A stretch of DNA of 64,000 nucleotides from QHXW01 sp035297145 (lineage in GTDB: Bacteria > Acidobacteriota > Terriglobia > Bryobacterales > Bryobacteraceae), in contig DATGZN010000054.1 of assembly GCA_035297145.1 (NCBI GenBank), positions 124,001 through 188,000 of the forward strand, read 5' to 3'. The notes beneath the pieces are model-generated. The model ran no database searches, was not told the DNA's origin, and saw only the letters and a program-made list of their open reading frames with translations. Position 1 is the stretch's first letter. The number at the start of each line of letters is the position of its first letter. The position numbers and the translations under genes are program-made. This document shows positions 9,548-17,832 of the stretch, piece by piece.

Positions 9548-9609
9548 CCGCTCCCTTTGGTCACGGCTCTGTCCTTGCGGGTTTTCCGAGCCGCGACCGG
9601 AGGAAGCGG
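9548..9609. repeat. Imperfect inverted repeat between convergent genes
   Basis: The arms at 9548-9571 and 9586-9609 are reverse complements at 19 of 24 positions, with a 14-nt loop. Each arm carries a GGTC(A/G)CGGCTC core. It sits in the 109-bp gap between the convergent flavoprotein and response-regulator genes, where a bidirectional terminator or an intergenic repeat family member would be expected. There is no clear T-run on either side. Confidence 0.6.
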
Positions 9610-9636
9610 AACTAACGCTTTCGACGCGACAGACCT

Positions 9637-11007
9637 CTATTCCTTGTCCGGTCCGCCGTCCGGCTCGATTCCCATCTGGGCCAGCCGGTACCGCAGTGCG
9701 TTACGTGTAAGCCCCAACGATCGCGCCGCCTGGCTCTTGTTCCCGTCGGCACGCTTCAGCGCCTCGCGAATCAGCTCCTGTTCGTATTGGTCGAGTGTCA
9801 TGCCGGGCGGCAACATGAGCTCCGTTCCTGCGCTGCGTGGCCGCGGTGCGTTGTCGAGCTTGATATCGGCCGCATCCAGGCTCTCGCCCGTACACATCAC
9901 CACGCTGCGCTCAATCGCGTTCTCCAGCTCGCGCACATTACCGGGCCAATGGTAAGCCGCTAATTTGTTCATGGCTGCCGGAGTGATCGTCCGCAGCCTG
10001 TTCCCCGCTTCCGCCGCATATTTGTGCAGAAAGTGTTCCGCCAGATACGGAATGTCCTGCTTCCGATCGCGCAGCGGGACGATGTTTATCGGTACCACGT
10101 TCAACCGGTAGTAAAGATCCTCCCGAAAAGTCCCTTGCTCCAAAGCCACGCGCAAATCTTGATTCGTCGCCGCGATTACGCGCACATCGATGTGCCGTGT
10201 CTTATTACTACCCAGGCGCTCAAACTCGCGCTCCTGCAAAATGCGCAGCAGCTTCACTTGAATCGACGCAGGCACGTCGCCGATCTCGTCCAAAAACACC
10301 GTGCCCGTATCCGCCTGCTCGAACTTACCGGGTTTCGTGTTATTCGCTCCCGTGAACGCACCCTTCTCATAGCCGAACAGCTCGCTTTCCATCAGATTTT
10401 CCGGCAGCGCCGTGCAGTTGATCTTCACAAAGGGACGATCCCGCCGCGGCGAGTGAAAGTGAATGGCGCGTGCGATCAGGTCCTTCCCAACCCCGCTCTC
10501 GCCCGCCAGCAGCACCGTCGCCCTTGAAGGGGCAACACGCTCGATGGTCGCGAAAATTTCCTGCATGGCCGGGCTGCGGCCGACGATGTTGTCGTACTCG
10601 TAGCGTTTCCCCAGTTCCTCGCGCAGCTTGCGATTTTCGTCGCGCAGCGCGCGGACCTCAAGGCCCTTCTGCACGATCGCCATCAGGTGATCGAGCGAAA
10701 ACGGTTTCAGCAGGAAATCAATCGCGCCTGCCTTCATCGCCTGCACCGCGACCTCGATCGTCCCGAATGCCGTCATCACGATCACCGGCGCGTTCATGTT
10801 CTGCCGCCGGATGGCCGCCAAAAGATCGAGCCCATCCATGCCGGGCAGCTTCAGGTCTGTCAAAACCAGATCGGCTCGCTCCGCCAGCTTCAGCCCTTCT
10901 TCGGCGGATGCAGCTTTGTCCACGTCGAATCCCGCCGCCACGAGTTGCAGCTCGATCACGCGGCGCAGCTTCTCTTCGTCGTCCACCACCAGGATGCGAG
11001 GCTTCAT
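9637..11007 (-). CDS. Sigma-54-dependent response regulator, NtrC family
   Basis: The 456-aa protein has a receiver domain with acidic pocket VVDDEE and phosphoacceptor D51 (VLTDLKLPG). A sigma-54 AAA+ domain follows, with Walker A GESGVGKD, the sigma-54 contact loop GAFTGA and Walker B TGTVFLDEIGD. A Fis-type helix-turn-helix is at the C terminus (NKSQAARSLGLTRNALRYRL). It should activate sigma-54 promoters after phosphorylation by the kinase encoded just upstream, whose stop overlaps this start as ATGA. No flanking gene identifies the target regulon. Confidence 0.93.
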   Translation of the reverse strand: MKPRILVVDDEEKLRRVIELQLVAAGFDVDKAASAEEGLKLAERADLVLTDLKLPGMDGLDLLAAIRRQNMNAPVIVMTAFGTIEVAVQAMKAGAIDFLLKPFSLDHLMAIVQKGLEVRALRDENRKLREELGKRYEYDNIVGRSPAMQEIFATIERVAPSRATVLLAGESGVGKDLIARAIHFHSPRRDRPFVKINCTALPENLMESELFGYEKGAFTGANNTKPGKFEQADTGTVFLDEIGDVPASIQVKLLRILQEREFERLGSNKTRHIDVRVIAATNQDLRVALEQGTFREDLYYRLNVVPINIVPLRDRKQDIPYLAEHFLHKYAAEAGNRLRTITPAAMNKLAAYHWPGNVRELENAIERSVVMCTGESLDAADIKLDNAPRPRSAGTELMLPPGMTLDQYEQELIREALKRADGNKSQAARSLGLTRNALRYRLAQMGIEPDGGPDKE

Positions 11008-12314
11008 GTTTTGTGATGCATGGGCAGCAGAACCCGGAATATGCTGCCTTTCCCGGGTTCGCTTTCCACCGCCATTCTACCGCCGTGCTCGTCCACGATC
11101 TTCGATACGATAGCCAGCCCTAACCCCACTCCGTTCCCTTTGGTGGTGAAAAACGGATTGAAAATCTGCTCGCGTATCTTCGGATCGATTCCCGGGCCGC
11201 GGTCGATGACCGCCACTTCCGCCGTCCCGTCCAGGCGCCGCGTCTTCAGCGTGATCGCCCCGCCTTCCTCGCTCGCCTGTGCCGCGTTGAGAAGCAGATT
11301 ATAGAAGACGCGCTCCATCAACTCGGCGTCGAATGGGAATGGGGCAAGATCGGGAGAGTAGTTTTTGTAAAACGTCACTCGATGCTGCGGCGCGTCACGC
11401 TCCACCAGCGTCACCGCCCGATCTAATACCTCGCCTATATCCGTCGGTGCCAGTTTCAGTTGCAGCGGCCGCGCGAAATCCAGGAATCGCGTCACCAGAG
11501 AGTTGGACCGGTCCACTTCGCTCGCGATAAAGCCCGCCACCTCCCGCGCCACCTCGTTGTCCGCTGGCACACTGCGCGATAACATTTCCGCTGATGCGCG
11601 GATCGTCCCCAGCGGGTTCCGGAGCTCGTGTGCTAGCCCCGCGGAGAGCTGTCCGAGCGCGGCCAGCCGGTCTGAGCGCCGCACTGCCAATTCCGCTTGG
11701 CTCAAGTTTTGATTGGCTTCCGCCAGGTCCTCCGCCGCCTTGCGATATTTGGCGGATTGCACACGCAGGGCTTCAGCCAGCACGTTCACCAGGTTTCCAA
11801 CCACTGCAAAAAACAGTGACCGCATCACCAGGACCTGCACTTGATCCGGGGGAATCGTGACCTCCTTGAAATTCACAAACAGAAGGAAGGAGAGATAAGA
11901 GCCGCAGCACAGCAGCGTGATCAGCCAGGAACCAAGCACGCCCAGATACGTTGCCGCCGAAATCATGGGGAGAAGCAGGACGATGTAGTAGTTGCTTCTC
12001 AAGCCTCCCTCGCCCCATCCTTCCCCGGCCCCCACTCCCGAGTGCCCGATCAGCAGATACGCCAGGAGCAATTCCAGGACGATCCACAGCACCTTACCAG
12101 GCGCGGTTCCCAACCTTGGTATCTTCGGGCCGGCAATCTGGACGGCTGCCAGCGCCAGCAGGAGGACCACTTCGTGCGCGTCGCGCGTCGGGCTCGCTGC
12201 CGCCAGCCCGGCAAACAGCACGAGCAGCAGAACGTCCTGCGGGCGCAGCACCTTCATCCAGCTCATCGTGCGTTCCGGCGTTGCCAAGTGGGATCTCATT
12301 CGCGATTGTGCCAC
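11004..12314 (-). CDS. Membrane sensor histidine kinase, partner of the NtrC-type regulator
   Basis: An N-terminal hydrophobic region of about five to six helices (residues 22-170) is followed by a short coiled segment. The HisKA domain reads LGQLSAGLAHELRNPLGT (His near residue 229), and the HATPase domain has N box NLLLNAAQASEE, G1 VIDRGPGID and G2 GVGLGLAIVSKIVDEHGG. This resembles ZraS/AtoS/NtrB-like kinases pairing with NtrC regulators. ATG starts exist at 12314, 12299, 12266 and 12257; MSWMKVLRPQD at 12266 is attractive because it begins just before the first helix and leaves room for the divergent rpsA promoter. The signal is unknown. Confidence 0.9.
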   Translation of the reverse strand: MAQSRMRSHLATPERTMSWMKVLRPQDVLLLVLFAGLAAASPTRDAHEVVLLLALAAVQIAGPKIPRLGTAPGKVLWIVLELLLAYLLIGHSGVGAGEGWGEGGLRSNYYIVLLLPMISAATYLGVLGSWLITLLCCGSYLSFLLFVNFKEVTIPPDQVQVLVMRSLFFAVVGNLVNVLAEALRVQSAKYRKAAEDLAEANQNLSQAELAVRRSDRLAALGQLSAGLAHELRNPLGTIRASAEMLSRSVPADNEVAREVAGFIASEVDRSNSLVTRFLDFARPLQLKLAPTDIGEVLDRAVTLVERDAPQHRVTFYKNYSPDLAPFPFDAELMERVFYNLLLNAAQASEEGGAITLKTRRLDGTAEVAVIDRGPGIDPKIREQIFNPFFTTKGNGVGLGLAIVSKIVDEHGGRMAVESEPGKGSIFRVLLPMHHKT

Positions 12315-12331
12315 AATAAAAACACAGTCTC

Positions 12332-14041
12332 ATGTCCAACCCAGTAGTCAGCCGTGACCCCGAGGCCACCGCCACGGCCCCTGATTCTTCCTTCGGCGAT
12401 ATTCTTTCCCAATTCGAACAAGCGCATGCCTCACCCGAGCAGGCCGATAACTCCGGCCGCGAGGGCACCGTCATCGCCGTGACGGGCGACACCGTCCTGA
12501 TCGATATCGGTTGGAAGATCGAGGGCGTCCTGCCCCTCTCCGAATTTCGCGACGGCGTCCATCCGGGCGACAAGATCCGCGTCGGCATCAATGGCCGCAA
12601 CGAAGAAGGCTACTACCGCCTCTCCAAGCTCAACGTGCGGCGCCCCAAGGATTGGAGCGGTCTTGAAAAGGCATTTCAGGAGAAGCGTTCCATCGCCGGT
12701 GTAGTGAGCAGCCCGGTGAAGGGCGGGCTGAGTGTCGATGTCGGCGTGCGCGCCTTCATGCCCGCTTCACGCAGCGGCGCCAAAGATGCCGCCGAGATGG
12801 AAAAGCTCATTGGCCAGGAAATCACGGTCCGGATCATCAAGCTCGACGTAGCCGACGAGGACGTGGTGGTCGACCGGCGCGCCATCCTGGAGGAAGAAGA
12901 AGCGAAGGCCCGCGAACAGCGCCTGCATGATCTCAAAGAAGGCATGGTGGTGCCCGGCACTGTGCGCACCTTGACGGATTTCGGAGCGTTCGTTGATATC
13001 GGCAGCATCGACGGCCTGCTGCACGTCACCGACATGTCGTGGGGTCGCGTGAACAAGCCCGCCGATCTCCTTAAACCGGGCGACCAGATCGAAGTGCAGA
13101 TTCTCAAGATCGAGCAGCAGGGAGCCGGCAAGCGTGGGCGCCGCATCTCGCTCGGCATGAAACAGCTTCAGGCCGACCCGTGGACTGCCGCAGCCGAAAA
13201 GTACAAAGTCGGCGACAGGGTGCGCGGCACCGTCACGCGCGTTGCGGATTTCGGCGCGTTCGTCGAGCTGGAGCCCGGCGTTGAAGGCCTGATTCATCTC
13301 TCGGAGCTTTCCTGGTCCAAGAAGGTCCGCAAGCCGGTGGACGTTGTGAAGCCAGGCGATTCCGTCGAAGTCGTCGTGCTCGGCGTTAGCACCGGCGAGC
13401 GGCGGATTTCTCTCGGACTGAAACAGGCGCTTGGCGATCCCTGGGAACAGGCGGAAAAGAGATTTCCCGTGGGCAGCATCGTTGAAGGCCCCATCACCAG
13501 CATCACCAAGTTCGGCGCGTTTGTGCAGCTCGATGACGCGCTTGAGGGGATGATCCACGTCGGCGACATCAGTGCGGAAAAACGCATCAATCATCCTCAG
13601 GAAGCGCTCAAGGCCGGCCAGGCCGTTCGTGCCGCCGTCCTCGAAGTCGATCGCGCCAAGCGCCGCATCCGTCTGGGTCTCAAGCAGCTTCAGCCCACCT
13701 CGATCGACGAGTACATCGCCGAGCACAAGGAAGGCGACCTGGTAAGCGGACGCGTGGCGGATATTGCGCGGGGTAAGGCAACAGTCGAATTGGGCGAAGG
13801 CATCCAGGCCTACTGCAGCCTCGCGGCAACGGAATCGAACAACGCTGCCGAGGCCGCAGCTCCCGCCAAAGCTGACCTTTCCGCCCTCAGTTCGATGCTG
13901 GCAGCTAAGTGGAAGCACGGCCAGGCGGGCGGACCGTCCGCCGGCAAGCGCGAGCCCGCCCGCTCCGGCCAGATTCGCAGTTTCCGTATCCTCAAACTCG
14001 ATCCAGCACAGAAGAGAATCGAGCTCGAGCTGGCCAGTTGA
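12332..14041 (+). CDS. rpsA: 30S ribosomal protein S1
   Basis: This 569-aa protein has six S1 repeats, starting at about residues 44, 115, 202, 290, 377 and 464. The third to fifth are the most canonical, each with GAFV(D/E/Q) and a closing RRISLG-type strand. The first two and the last are divergent, as in bacterial S1. An N-terminal acidic stretch of about 40 residues and a C-terminal extension (AEAAAPAKADLSALSSML) surround them. It binds mRNA on the small subunit and promotes initiation. Its TGA abuts the stop of the convergent cyclophilin gene without a single spacer base. Confidence 0.92.
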   Translation: MSNPVVSRDPEATATAPDSSFGDILSQFEQAHASPEQADNSGREGTVIAVTGDTVLIDIGWKIEGVLPLSEFRDGVHPGDKIRVGINGRNEEGYYRLSKLNVRRPKDWSGLEKAFQEKRSIAGVVSSPVKGGLSVDVGVRAFMPASRSGAKDAAEMEKLIGQEITVRIIKLDVADEDVVVDRRAILEEEEAKAREQRLHDLKEGMVVPGTVRTLTDFGAFVDIGSIDGLLHVTDMSWGRVNKPADLLKPGDQIEVQILKIEQQGAGKRGRRISLGMKQLQADPWTAAAEKYKVGDRVRGTVTRVADFGAFVELEPGVEGLIHLSELSWSKKVRKPVDVVKPGDSVEVVVLGVSTGERRISLGLKQALGDPWEQAEKRFPVGSIVEGPITSITKFGAFVQLDDALEGMIHVGDISAEKRINHPQEALKAGQAVRAAVLEVDRAKRRIRLGLKQLQPTSIDEYIAEHKEGDLVSGRVADIARGKATVELGEGIQAYCSLAATESNNAAEAAAPAKADLSALSSMLAAKWKHGQAGGPSAGKREPARSGQIRSFRILKLDPAQKRIELELAS

Positions 14042-14734
14042 TTACTGTTTCGCCGGAGTAGCCGCCTTCTTGGCTGTTCCACTCTTCTTGGTCGCGGCGG
14101 GCGCCACCGGCGGCGGTCCAACGCGCTCCAGCTTGATACTCAGGATCTTGATCGGCGTCTTTGGCTTGTCTTCCGCATCACGGGGAACCACGGCGATTTT
14201 GTGCACCACGTCCTGGCCCTCAATCACTTGCCCGAAGACGGCGTAGTCACCGTTGAGCCGATCCACCGCCTGTTCAGTAATGAAAAACTGCGTGCTCCCG
14301 CTGTGCGGAGCGCTGGTCCTGGCCATACCCACGCGACCAGCCTGGTCAAACTTGAGCGCTGGCACGATTTCCTCGGCAATGGTGTAGCCGGCGCTGTATG
14401 TGCCGTTTCCCGTCGGATCCCCCGCCTGGATCATGAAACCGGGGATCACGCGATGAAATGTGACTCCCGGATAAAACGGCCGCTTCACCATCTGCCCCGT
14501 CTTCGGATCGCGAAACTCTTTCGTGCCGCGCACAAGGCCGGTGAAGTTGCGGACCGTGATGGGTGTCTCTTTCTCGAATAATCGCATGGTGATGACGCCG
14601 TCGGTCGTCGTCATCACGGCGTAAAGGCCATCTTCGCGCGCGGGCTTGGGCTGTGTGGCGTCTGTTGGCGCTGCCGGGGGCGTTTGCGCTCCGAGTGCGC
14701 AGCCCACTAACGCTAGAGCAATAAGTCGAATCAT
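14042..14734 (-). CDS. Exported peptidyl-prolyl cis-trans isomerase, cyclophilin type
   Basis: The 230-aa protein begins with a signal-like hydrophobic segment with Cys (MIRLIALALVGCALGAQ), which may be a lipoprotein box. A cyclophilin domain spans about residues 38-205: FHRVIPGFMIQAGDPTGNGT, then RVGMARTSAPHSGSTQFFI, containing the catalytic Arg and conserved FxxxxxxFMIQ pattern. A Lys/Ala-rich tail closes it. It should catalyse proline isomerisation in the periplasm during protein folding. The tail (KKSGTAKKAATPAKQ) is basic and probably disordered. Confidence 0.9.
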   Translation of the reverse strand: MIRLIALALVGCALGAQTPPAAPTDATQPKPAREDGLYAVMTTTDGVITMRLFEKETPITVRNFTGLVRGTKEFRDPKTGQMVKRPFYPGVTFHRVIPGFMIQAGDPTGNGTYSAGYTIAEEIVPALKFDQAGRVGMARTSAPHSGSTQFFITEQAVDRLNGDYAVFGQVIEGQDVVHKIAVVPRDAEDKPKTPIKILSIKLERVGPPPVAPAATKKSGTAKKAATPAKQ

Positions 14735-14884
14735 AAGATATCGGTCCTCATCGTAGGAATTGCAGGCAACGTTGCATTATACTGAATGCCGCGCGTGCAG
14801 GTAACCGCAGCCCCGGCACACTCGCCGTTCACTTGTCATTCGGGGTATCATGATCCAATCAAACTGAGCACAGGGGGTTGTGTA

Positions 14885-15256
14885 ATGAAAAAAGCGTTCT
14901 GGATTTTGCCATGCTTGGCGCTGGTCATGAGCGGCGCCGACGTCTCGGGAAAGTGGTCCGGCACCATCGATGTGGAAGATGCAGGAGCGTCGACGGAAGT
15001 GCACGTCGAGCTGGTGCAGAAAGCGGATACCGTATCCGGCAAGATCGGCCGCACCGGCGGTGGTGATGAGGGAGAAATTCGCAACGGCAAGGTAGACGGT
15101 CAGAAGATTTCCTTCGAGGTTGTTTCCGCCGAGCACAGCACCCCGTTCAAGTTCACGCTCACCCTGGTAAACGATCGCCTCGAGGGCGAAATGAAGGGTT
15201 CGATGGATCAGGGTGAGATCGTCGGCAAAGTGAAATTGAGCCGCGCTACGCCGTAG
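14885..15256 (+). CDS. Small secreted protein of unknown function
   Basis: The start is placed at ATG 14885, giving 123 residues, because AGGGGGT lies 8 nt upstream and MKKAFWILPCLALVMSGADV is a signal-peptide-like start; an in-frame ATG 99 nt further upstream would add an unlikely N-terminus. The mature part is beta-rich and Gly-rich: SGKWSGTIDV, VSGKIGRTGG, ISFEVVS, LEGEMKGSMDQG. That repeated weak pattern resembles small lipocalin-like or beta-barrel domains seen in many Acidobacteria. No enzymatic motif was recognised. It lies alone between cyclophilin and the ATP-grasp-like gene. Confidence 0.75.
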   Translation: MKKAFWILPCLALVMSGADVSGKWSGTIDVEDAGASTEVHVELVQKADTVSGKIGRTGGGDEGEIRNGKVDGQKISFEVVSAEHSTPFKFTLTLVNDRLEGEMKGSMDQGEIVGKVKLSRATP

Positions 15257-15268
15257 CGGGCAACCCGC

Positions 15269-16624
15269 TTACTTCTGGTCGATGATGAAGGTCGGCGCCA
15301 GGCCGCCGGAAGAAGAATAGGCGCCGGCCGCTCCGCCAGATAGCCAACTCGAGCAGCCCGAGACCTTCCCCAGAAATGCTTGCGGGTGTACGCCCACCTG
15401 CATTTCGCGATATTCGAGATGGCCGTAGGTCATCATGGGGAAGACCGACATCGCCGGCTCCACTTTTTCCTGAACCACGTATGGCGACCGTTGCGCCTGC
15501 CGCACGGCCCGTTCCCAGGCCTGTTGATCCAGTTCCGATCCCACAAAGCTGTGCTGATCGCTGTAGTCGTCGTTCGGCTTAAGCACCAGCTTCTCGCGAT
15601 GTTGATGCATGTAATCCAGCAGATCGATGGCGCGATCGTGGAAAGTGGTCTTGCCCGGCGCCACCAGGCGCGTCCACGGCACATGGTCGCGAATTGCCTT
15701 GCGTTCCACCGCCGGAAACTTGGCGGTCAACGTTTCGTCCGTCAGCAATCCGAACAGTGCCTTTTTGTGCGTCATCTCTGACCGAAAGCTGTTCACCACG
15801 CAAACCGCATGGTCGCGATATGCCTGCACCAGCGGGTGCGAAAGATCGAAGCGCATCAGGAACTCTTGCACGCTGATGCGCCGGTAGATCAAATTGATTT
15901 CGAAATTGCCGCTCCGCAGCACTCCGTTGCGATACTCCAATTGCTCCGGCGAAACAATCTCGGTCGCGTACCCGGCCTCGCGGAAGAACTCGCGAAACAG
16001 TTCGTACTCGCCCTGCCCGTTGGCTGAAAACGGTGTCCGGAACTCCAGGATCGCAATGTTTGGCTTTTTGGTGCTGGCGAACTGCTTGTATGCCTTTAGC
16101 AGTGCCGCCAGAAAGTACTTCTTGCCGCCGATCCGCGTCAAGGTGTAGCGTTTGCGGAATTCTTTCACGGGCGGACAATCCCAGAAAATGTCCGCCAGTC
16201 CCTCTGCCCACGCCAATCCGGCGGGTGAGTCGGCATTGTACTGAACCACTTGCAGCGTCCCGTTCGACAGATGCAGATCAAATCGCGCCGCCACTTCCGA
16301 CATGTTGTAGCCGGGATCAACGGCCGCGAGCATTTTCTCGGCGGGTAGCAGTTGTACACGCGCCAATAACGCCGGCGAAGCCAGCGCCATCTGTTCCATG
16401 CGCTCAATGGCCGAGATCAGCGCCTCGCCGGTTTTGACCATGGACTCGTATTGGCGCCGCGTCACGAAATTGGGACGCAGGAAAGGACACAGCAGCCGGC
16501 CGCCAGCGGACAACCGCTCGGCCTCCATCCGCTCGTGCAGCAGCTTTACCCACGAGAGGTCCTTGTGGGGAGCTGCCTCGAGGATCTTGTTGTAGCGACT
16601 AATCGCCTCTTGAAGGTGCGACAT
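15269..16624 (-). CDS. ATP-grasp-like protein of unknown substrate (circularly permuted type)
   Basis: This 451-aa cytoplasmic protein has parts reminiscent of circularly permuted ATP-grasp ligases (glutathionylspermidine-synthase-like): VQYNADSPAGLAWAEGLADI, then IAILEFRTPFSANGQGEYEL, INLIYRRISVQEF, and the nucleotide-site-like EKLVLKPNDDYSDQHSFVG. The near-terminal YVVQEKVEP matches the ATP-grasp closing strand. There is no signal peptide. No partner gene lies beside it: the next gene upstream on this strand is separate and a small secreted protein gene converges from the other side. The fold call is moderate; the reaction is unknown, though peptide or amine ligation would be the family expectation. 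Confidence 0.65.
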   Translation of the reverse strand: MSHLQEAISRYNKILEAAPHKDLSWVKLLHERMEAERLSAGGRLLCPFLRPNFVTRRQYESMVKTGEALISAIERMEQMALASPALLARVQLLPAEKMLAAVDPGYNMSEVAARFDLHLSNGTLQVVQYNADSPAGLAWAEGLADIFWDCPPVKEFRKRYTLTRIGGKKYFLAALLKAYKQFASTKKPNIAILEFRTPFSANGQGEYELFREFFREAGYATEIVSPEQLEYRNGVLRSGNFEINLIYRRISVQEFLMRFDLSHPLVQAYRDHAVCVVNSFRSEMTHKKALFGLLTDETLTAKFPAVERKAIRDHVPWTRLVAPGKTTFHDRAIDLLDYMHQHREKLVLKPNDDYSDQHSFVGSELDQQAWERAVRQAQRSPYVVQEKVEPAMSVFPMMTYGHLEYREMQVGVHPQAFLGKVSGCSSWLSGGAAGAYSSSGGLAPTFIIDQK

Positions 16625-16822
16625 TTGTACCGAACACCGATTGGGAATTAATTTTCAGTATCGCACGGCAAGACGATTGCCAAAACGTGTCCGCGCCTTA
16701 AGTAGCAGATAATAAGTAAGTTAAAGTTCTTGCGTCATCGAACTTTCGAGCCAGTCCACCGTCAGAAGTCCAGTTGCCGGTTTCGACCACGGAGACAGCC
16801 ATCCAGGGCGAAGAGGCTCAGC

Positions 16823-17098
16823 TCACATGAGTTCTGGGGACCCGGCAGTATCGTCGGCCACGGCGGCATGTCCCGCGACCATGACGCGAGGAGGGCGCTC
16901 ACTGACAGCGGCTATAGCATTGTTCGCGCGCAGGGAAGTCCTGTTCTTACTCCCGCGCGGGCGTCCGCGTTTTCGAGCTGCGGTGAGGATCGCAGGGGGT
17001 CGGCCGCGGCTCTGCTCCAGGTGCTCCAGATTCACAATCACTTCCTCGATTTGTTCGCGTTCCTGGCGAAGAGCCGCCAGTACCTTGCCAACATCCAT
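16823..17098 (-). CDS. Small AT-hook DNA-binding protein
   Basis: The 91-aa protein begins with a short predicted coiled-coil helix (VLAALRQEREQIEEVIVNLE). It then has two AT-hook-like Arg-Gly-Arg-Pro cores, the weak RGRPPA and the canonical KRGRPRGSKNRT at about residues 33-55, followed by a poorly ordered tail. AT-hooks insert into the minor groove of A/T-rich DNA, so this is probably a small nucleoid or regulatory factor, perhaps dimeric through the N-terminal helix. A GGGAGG ribosome site precedes the ATG and a promoter with an operator-like palindrome lies upstream. Function beyond DNA binding is not known. Confidence 0.75.
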   Translation of the reverse strand: MDVGKVLAALRQEREQIEEVIVNLEHLEQSRGRPPAILTAARKRGRPRGSKNRTSLRANNAIAAVSERPPRVMVAGHAAVADDTAGSPELM

Positions 17099-17425
17099 CT
17101 CGCCTCCCGGTTTTCTTAACGCGTTTGTAAAACGTTTGGCTTACTTTTCATTTATACACTCGGAACGCCCACGTTCAAAGAAGAATCTGGAAATTTAACG
17201 CGCCTTTCCTCAAAAATCTGCCGGTGCATTTTCAGACAATTATGCGTAATGCCCGGTGGATTTGTCGTGGAAAAAACATCGCGCGCTGAAGTTGTTCGGC
17301 GGTGAGCCAAGATGCGCCCGCGGGGAGGAGCACCTCAATCTCAGACAGTTAACACGGACGGTATTCACCGTACTAGAACCGGGATGCGGCTGCTTAACCC
17401 TGAACTGTGGTTCTTGTGTGTAAAT
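17099..17425. other. Intergenic region upstream of the AT-hook gene
   Basis: This 327-bp stretch holds the AT-hook gene's promoter and palindrome (17122-17178). From 17200 to 17425 I see no gene; a weak inverted pair AGAACC/GGTTCT around 17375-17415 lies just downstream of the small membrane protein's stop codon and might form part of a terminator. Base composition is more A/T-rich than the flanking genes. Confidence 0.6.
17122..17178 (-). promoter_or_regulatory. Promoter and operator-like palindrome of the AT-hook gene
   Basis: On the minus strand a -35 TTGAAC (17178-17173), a 16-bp spacer and a -10 TATAAA (17156-17151) precede the gene. Downstream of the expected transcript start lie CGTTT-GTA-AAACG (17122-17134) and the overlapping palindrome AAACGTTT (17130-17137). 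Their position in the leader suits a repressor site. A/T-rich sequence here would also suit AT-hook self-binding. Confidence 0.5.
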
Positions 17426-17770
17426 TCACGAGGCGGTTTCCCCGGCTTTGTATCGCTGCGTGGCGAATCCGACGACTGCCCCGAGGATGCTGCCGGGCAG
17501 CATGATTTCGAAATAATGCCCATGCTCATTCAGCGCCACGAGGAAAGCGAGAAACATCCCCACCGCCAGCCCGAACACGATCCCCAGGGCGAGCGAATGG
17601 ACCTTTTTTGCAAAATAGCCGATGCAAACGCCCGTGATGATCCCCTTTATTGTCGAGCCTATGACGATCCCCAGCATCTGCGGCCTTGCAGCCGGTGTGA
17701 ACCATGCCGTCAAGCCGTCGAAAATTCCCAGGAACCCGCCTAAAAGCAATCCGAATACTACTTTATTCAT
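17426..17770 (-). CDS. Small polytopic membrane protein of unknown function
   Basis: The start is placed at ATG 17770 (114 residues) because the first hydrophobic helix begins immediately (MNKVVFGLLLGGFLGIFDGL); an upstream in-frame start would add a charged 24-residue piece overlapping the kinase gene. There are four hydrophobic stretches rich in GxxxG-type spacing (LGIVIGSTIKGIITGVCIGY, LALGIVFGLAVGMFLAFLVA, MLPGSILGAVVGF). This suggests tightly packed helices of a small inner-membrane protein. It lies 62 bp downstream of the Ser/Thr kinase on the same strand, so it may be part of the same signalling unit. No family was recognised. Confidence 0.7.
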   Translation of the reverse strand: MNKVVFGLLLGGFLGIFDGLTAWFTPAARPQMLGIVIGSTIKGIITGVCIGYFAKKVHSLALGIVFGLAVGMFLAFLVALNEHGHYFEIMLPGSILGAVVGFATQRYKAGETAS

Positions 17771-17832
17771 TTGCCTGTCTCCTTCGGCGCTCAGTGCCGC
17801 CACCCCTCTATTACACTTTCCTGGAAAATCCT

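Noticed and set aside
12767..13918. Minus-strand open frame (383 codons) inside rpsA
   Set aside because: It is antisense to six S1 repeats and has repeated low-complexity segments that mirror them.
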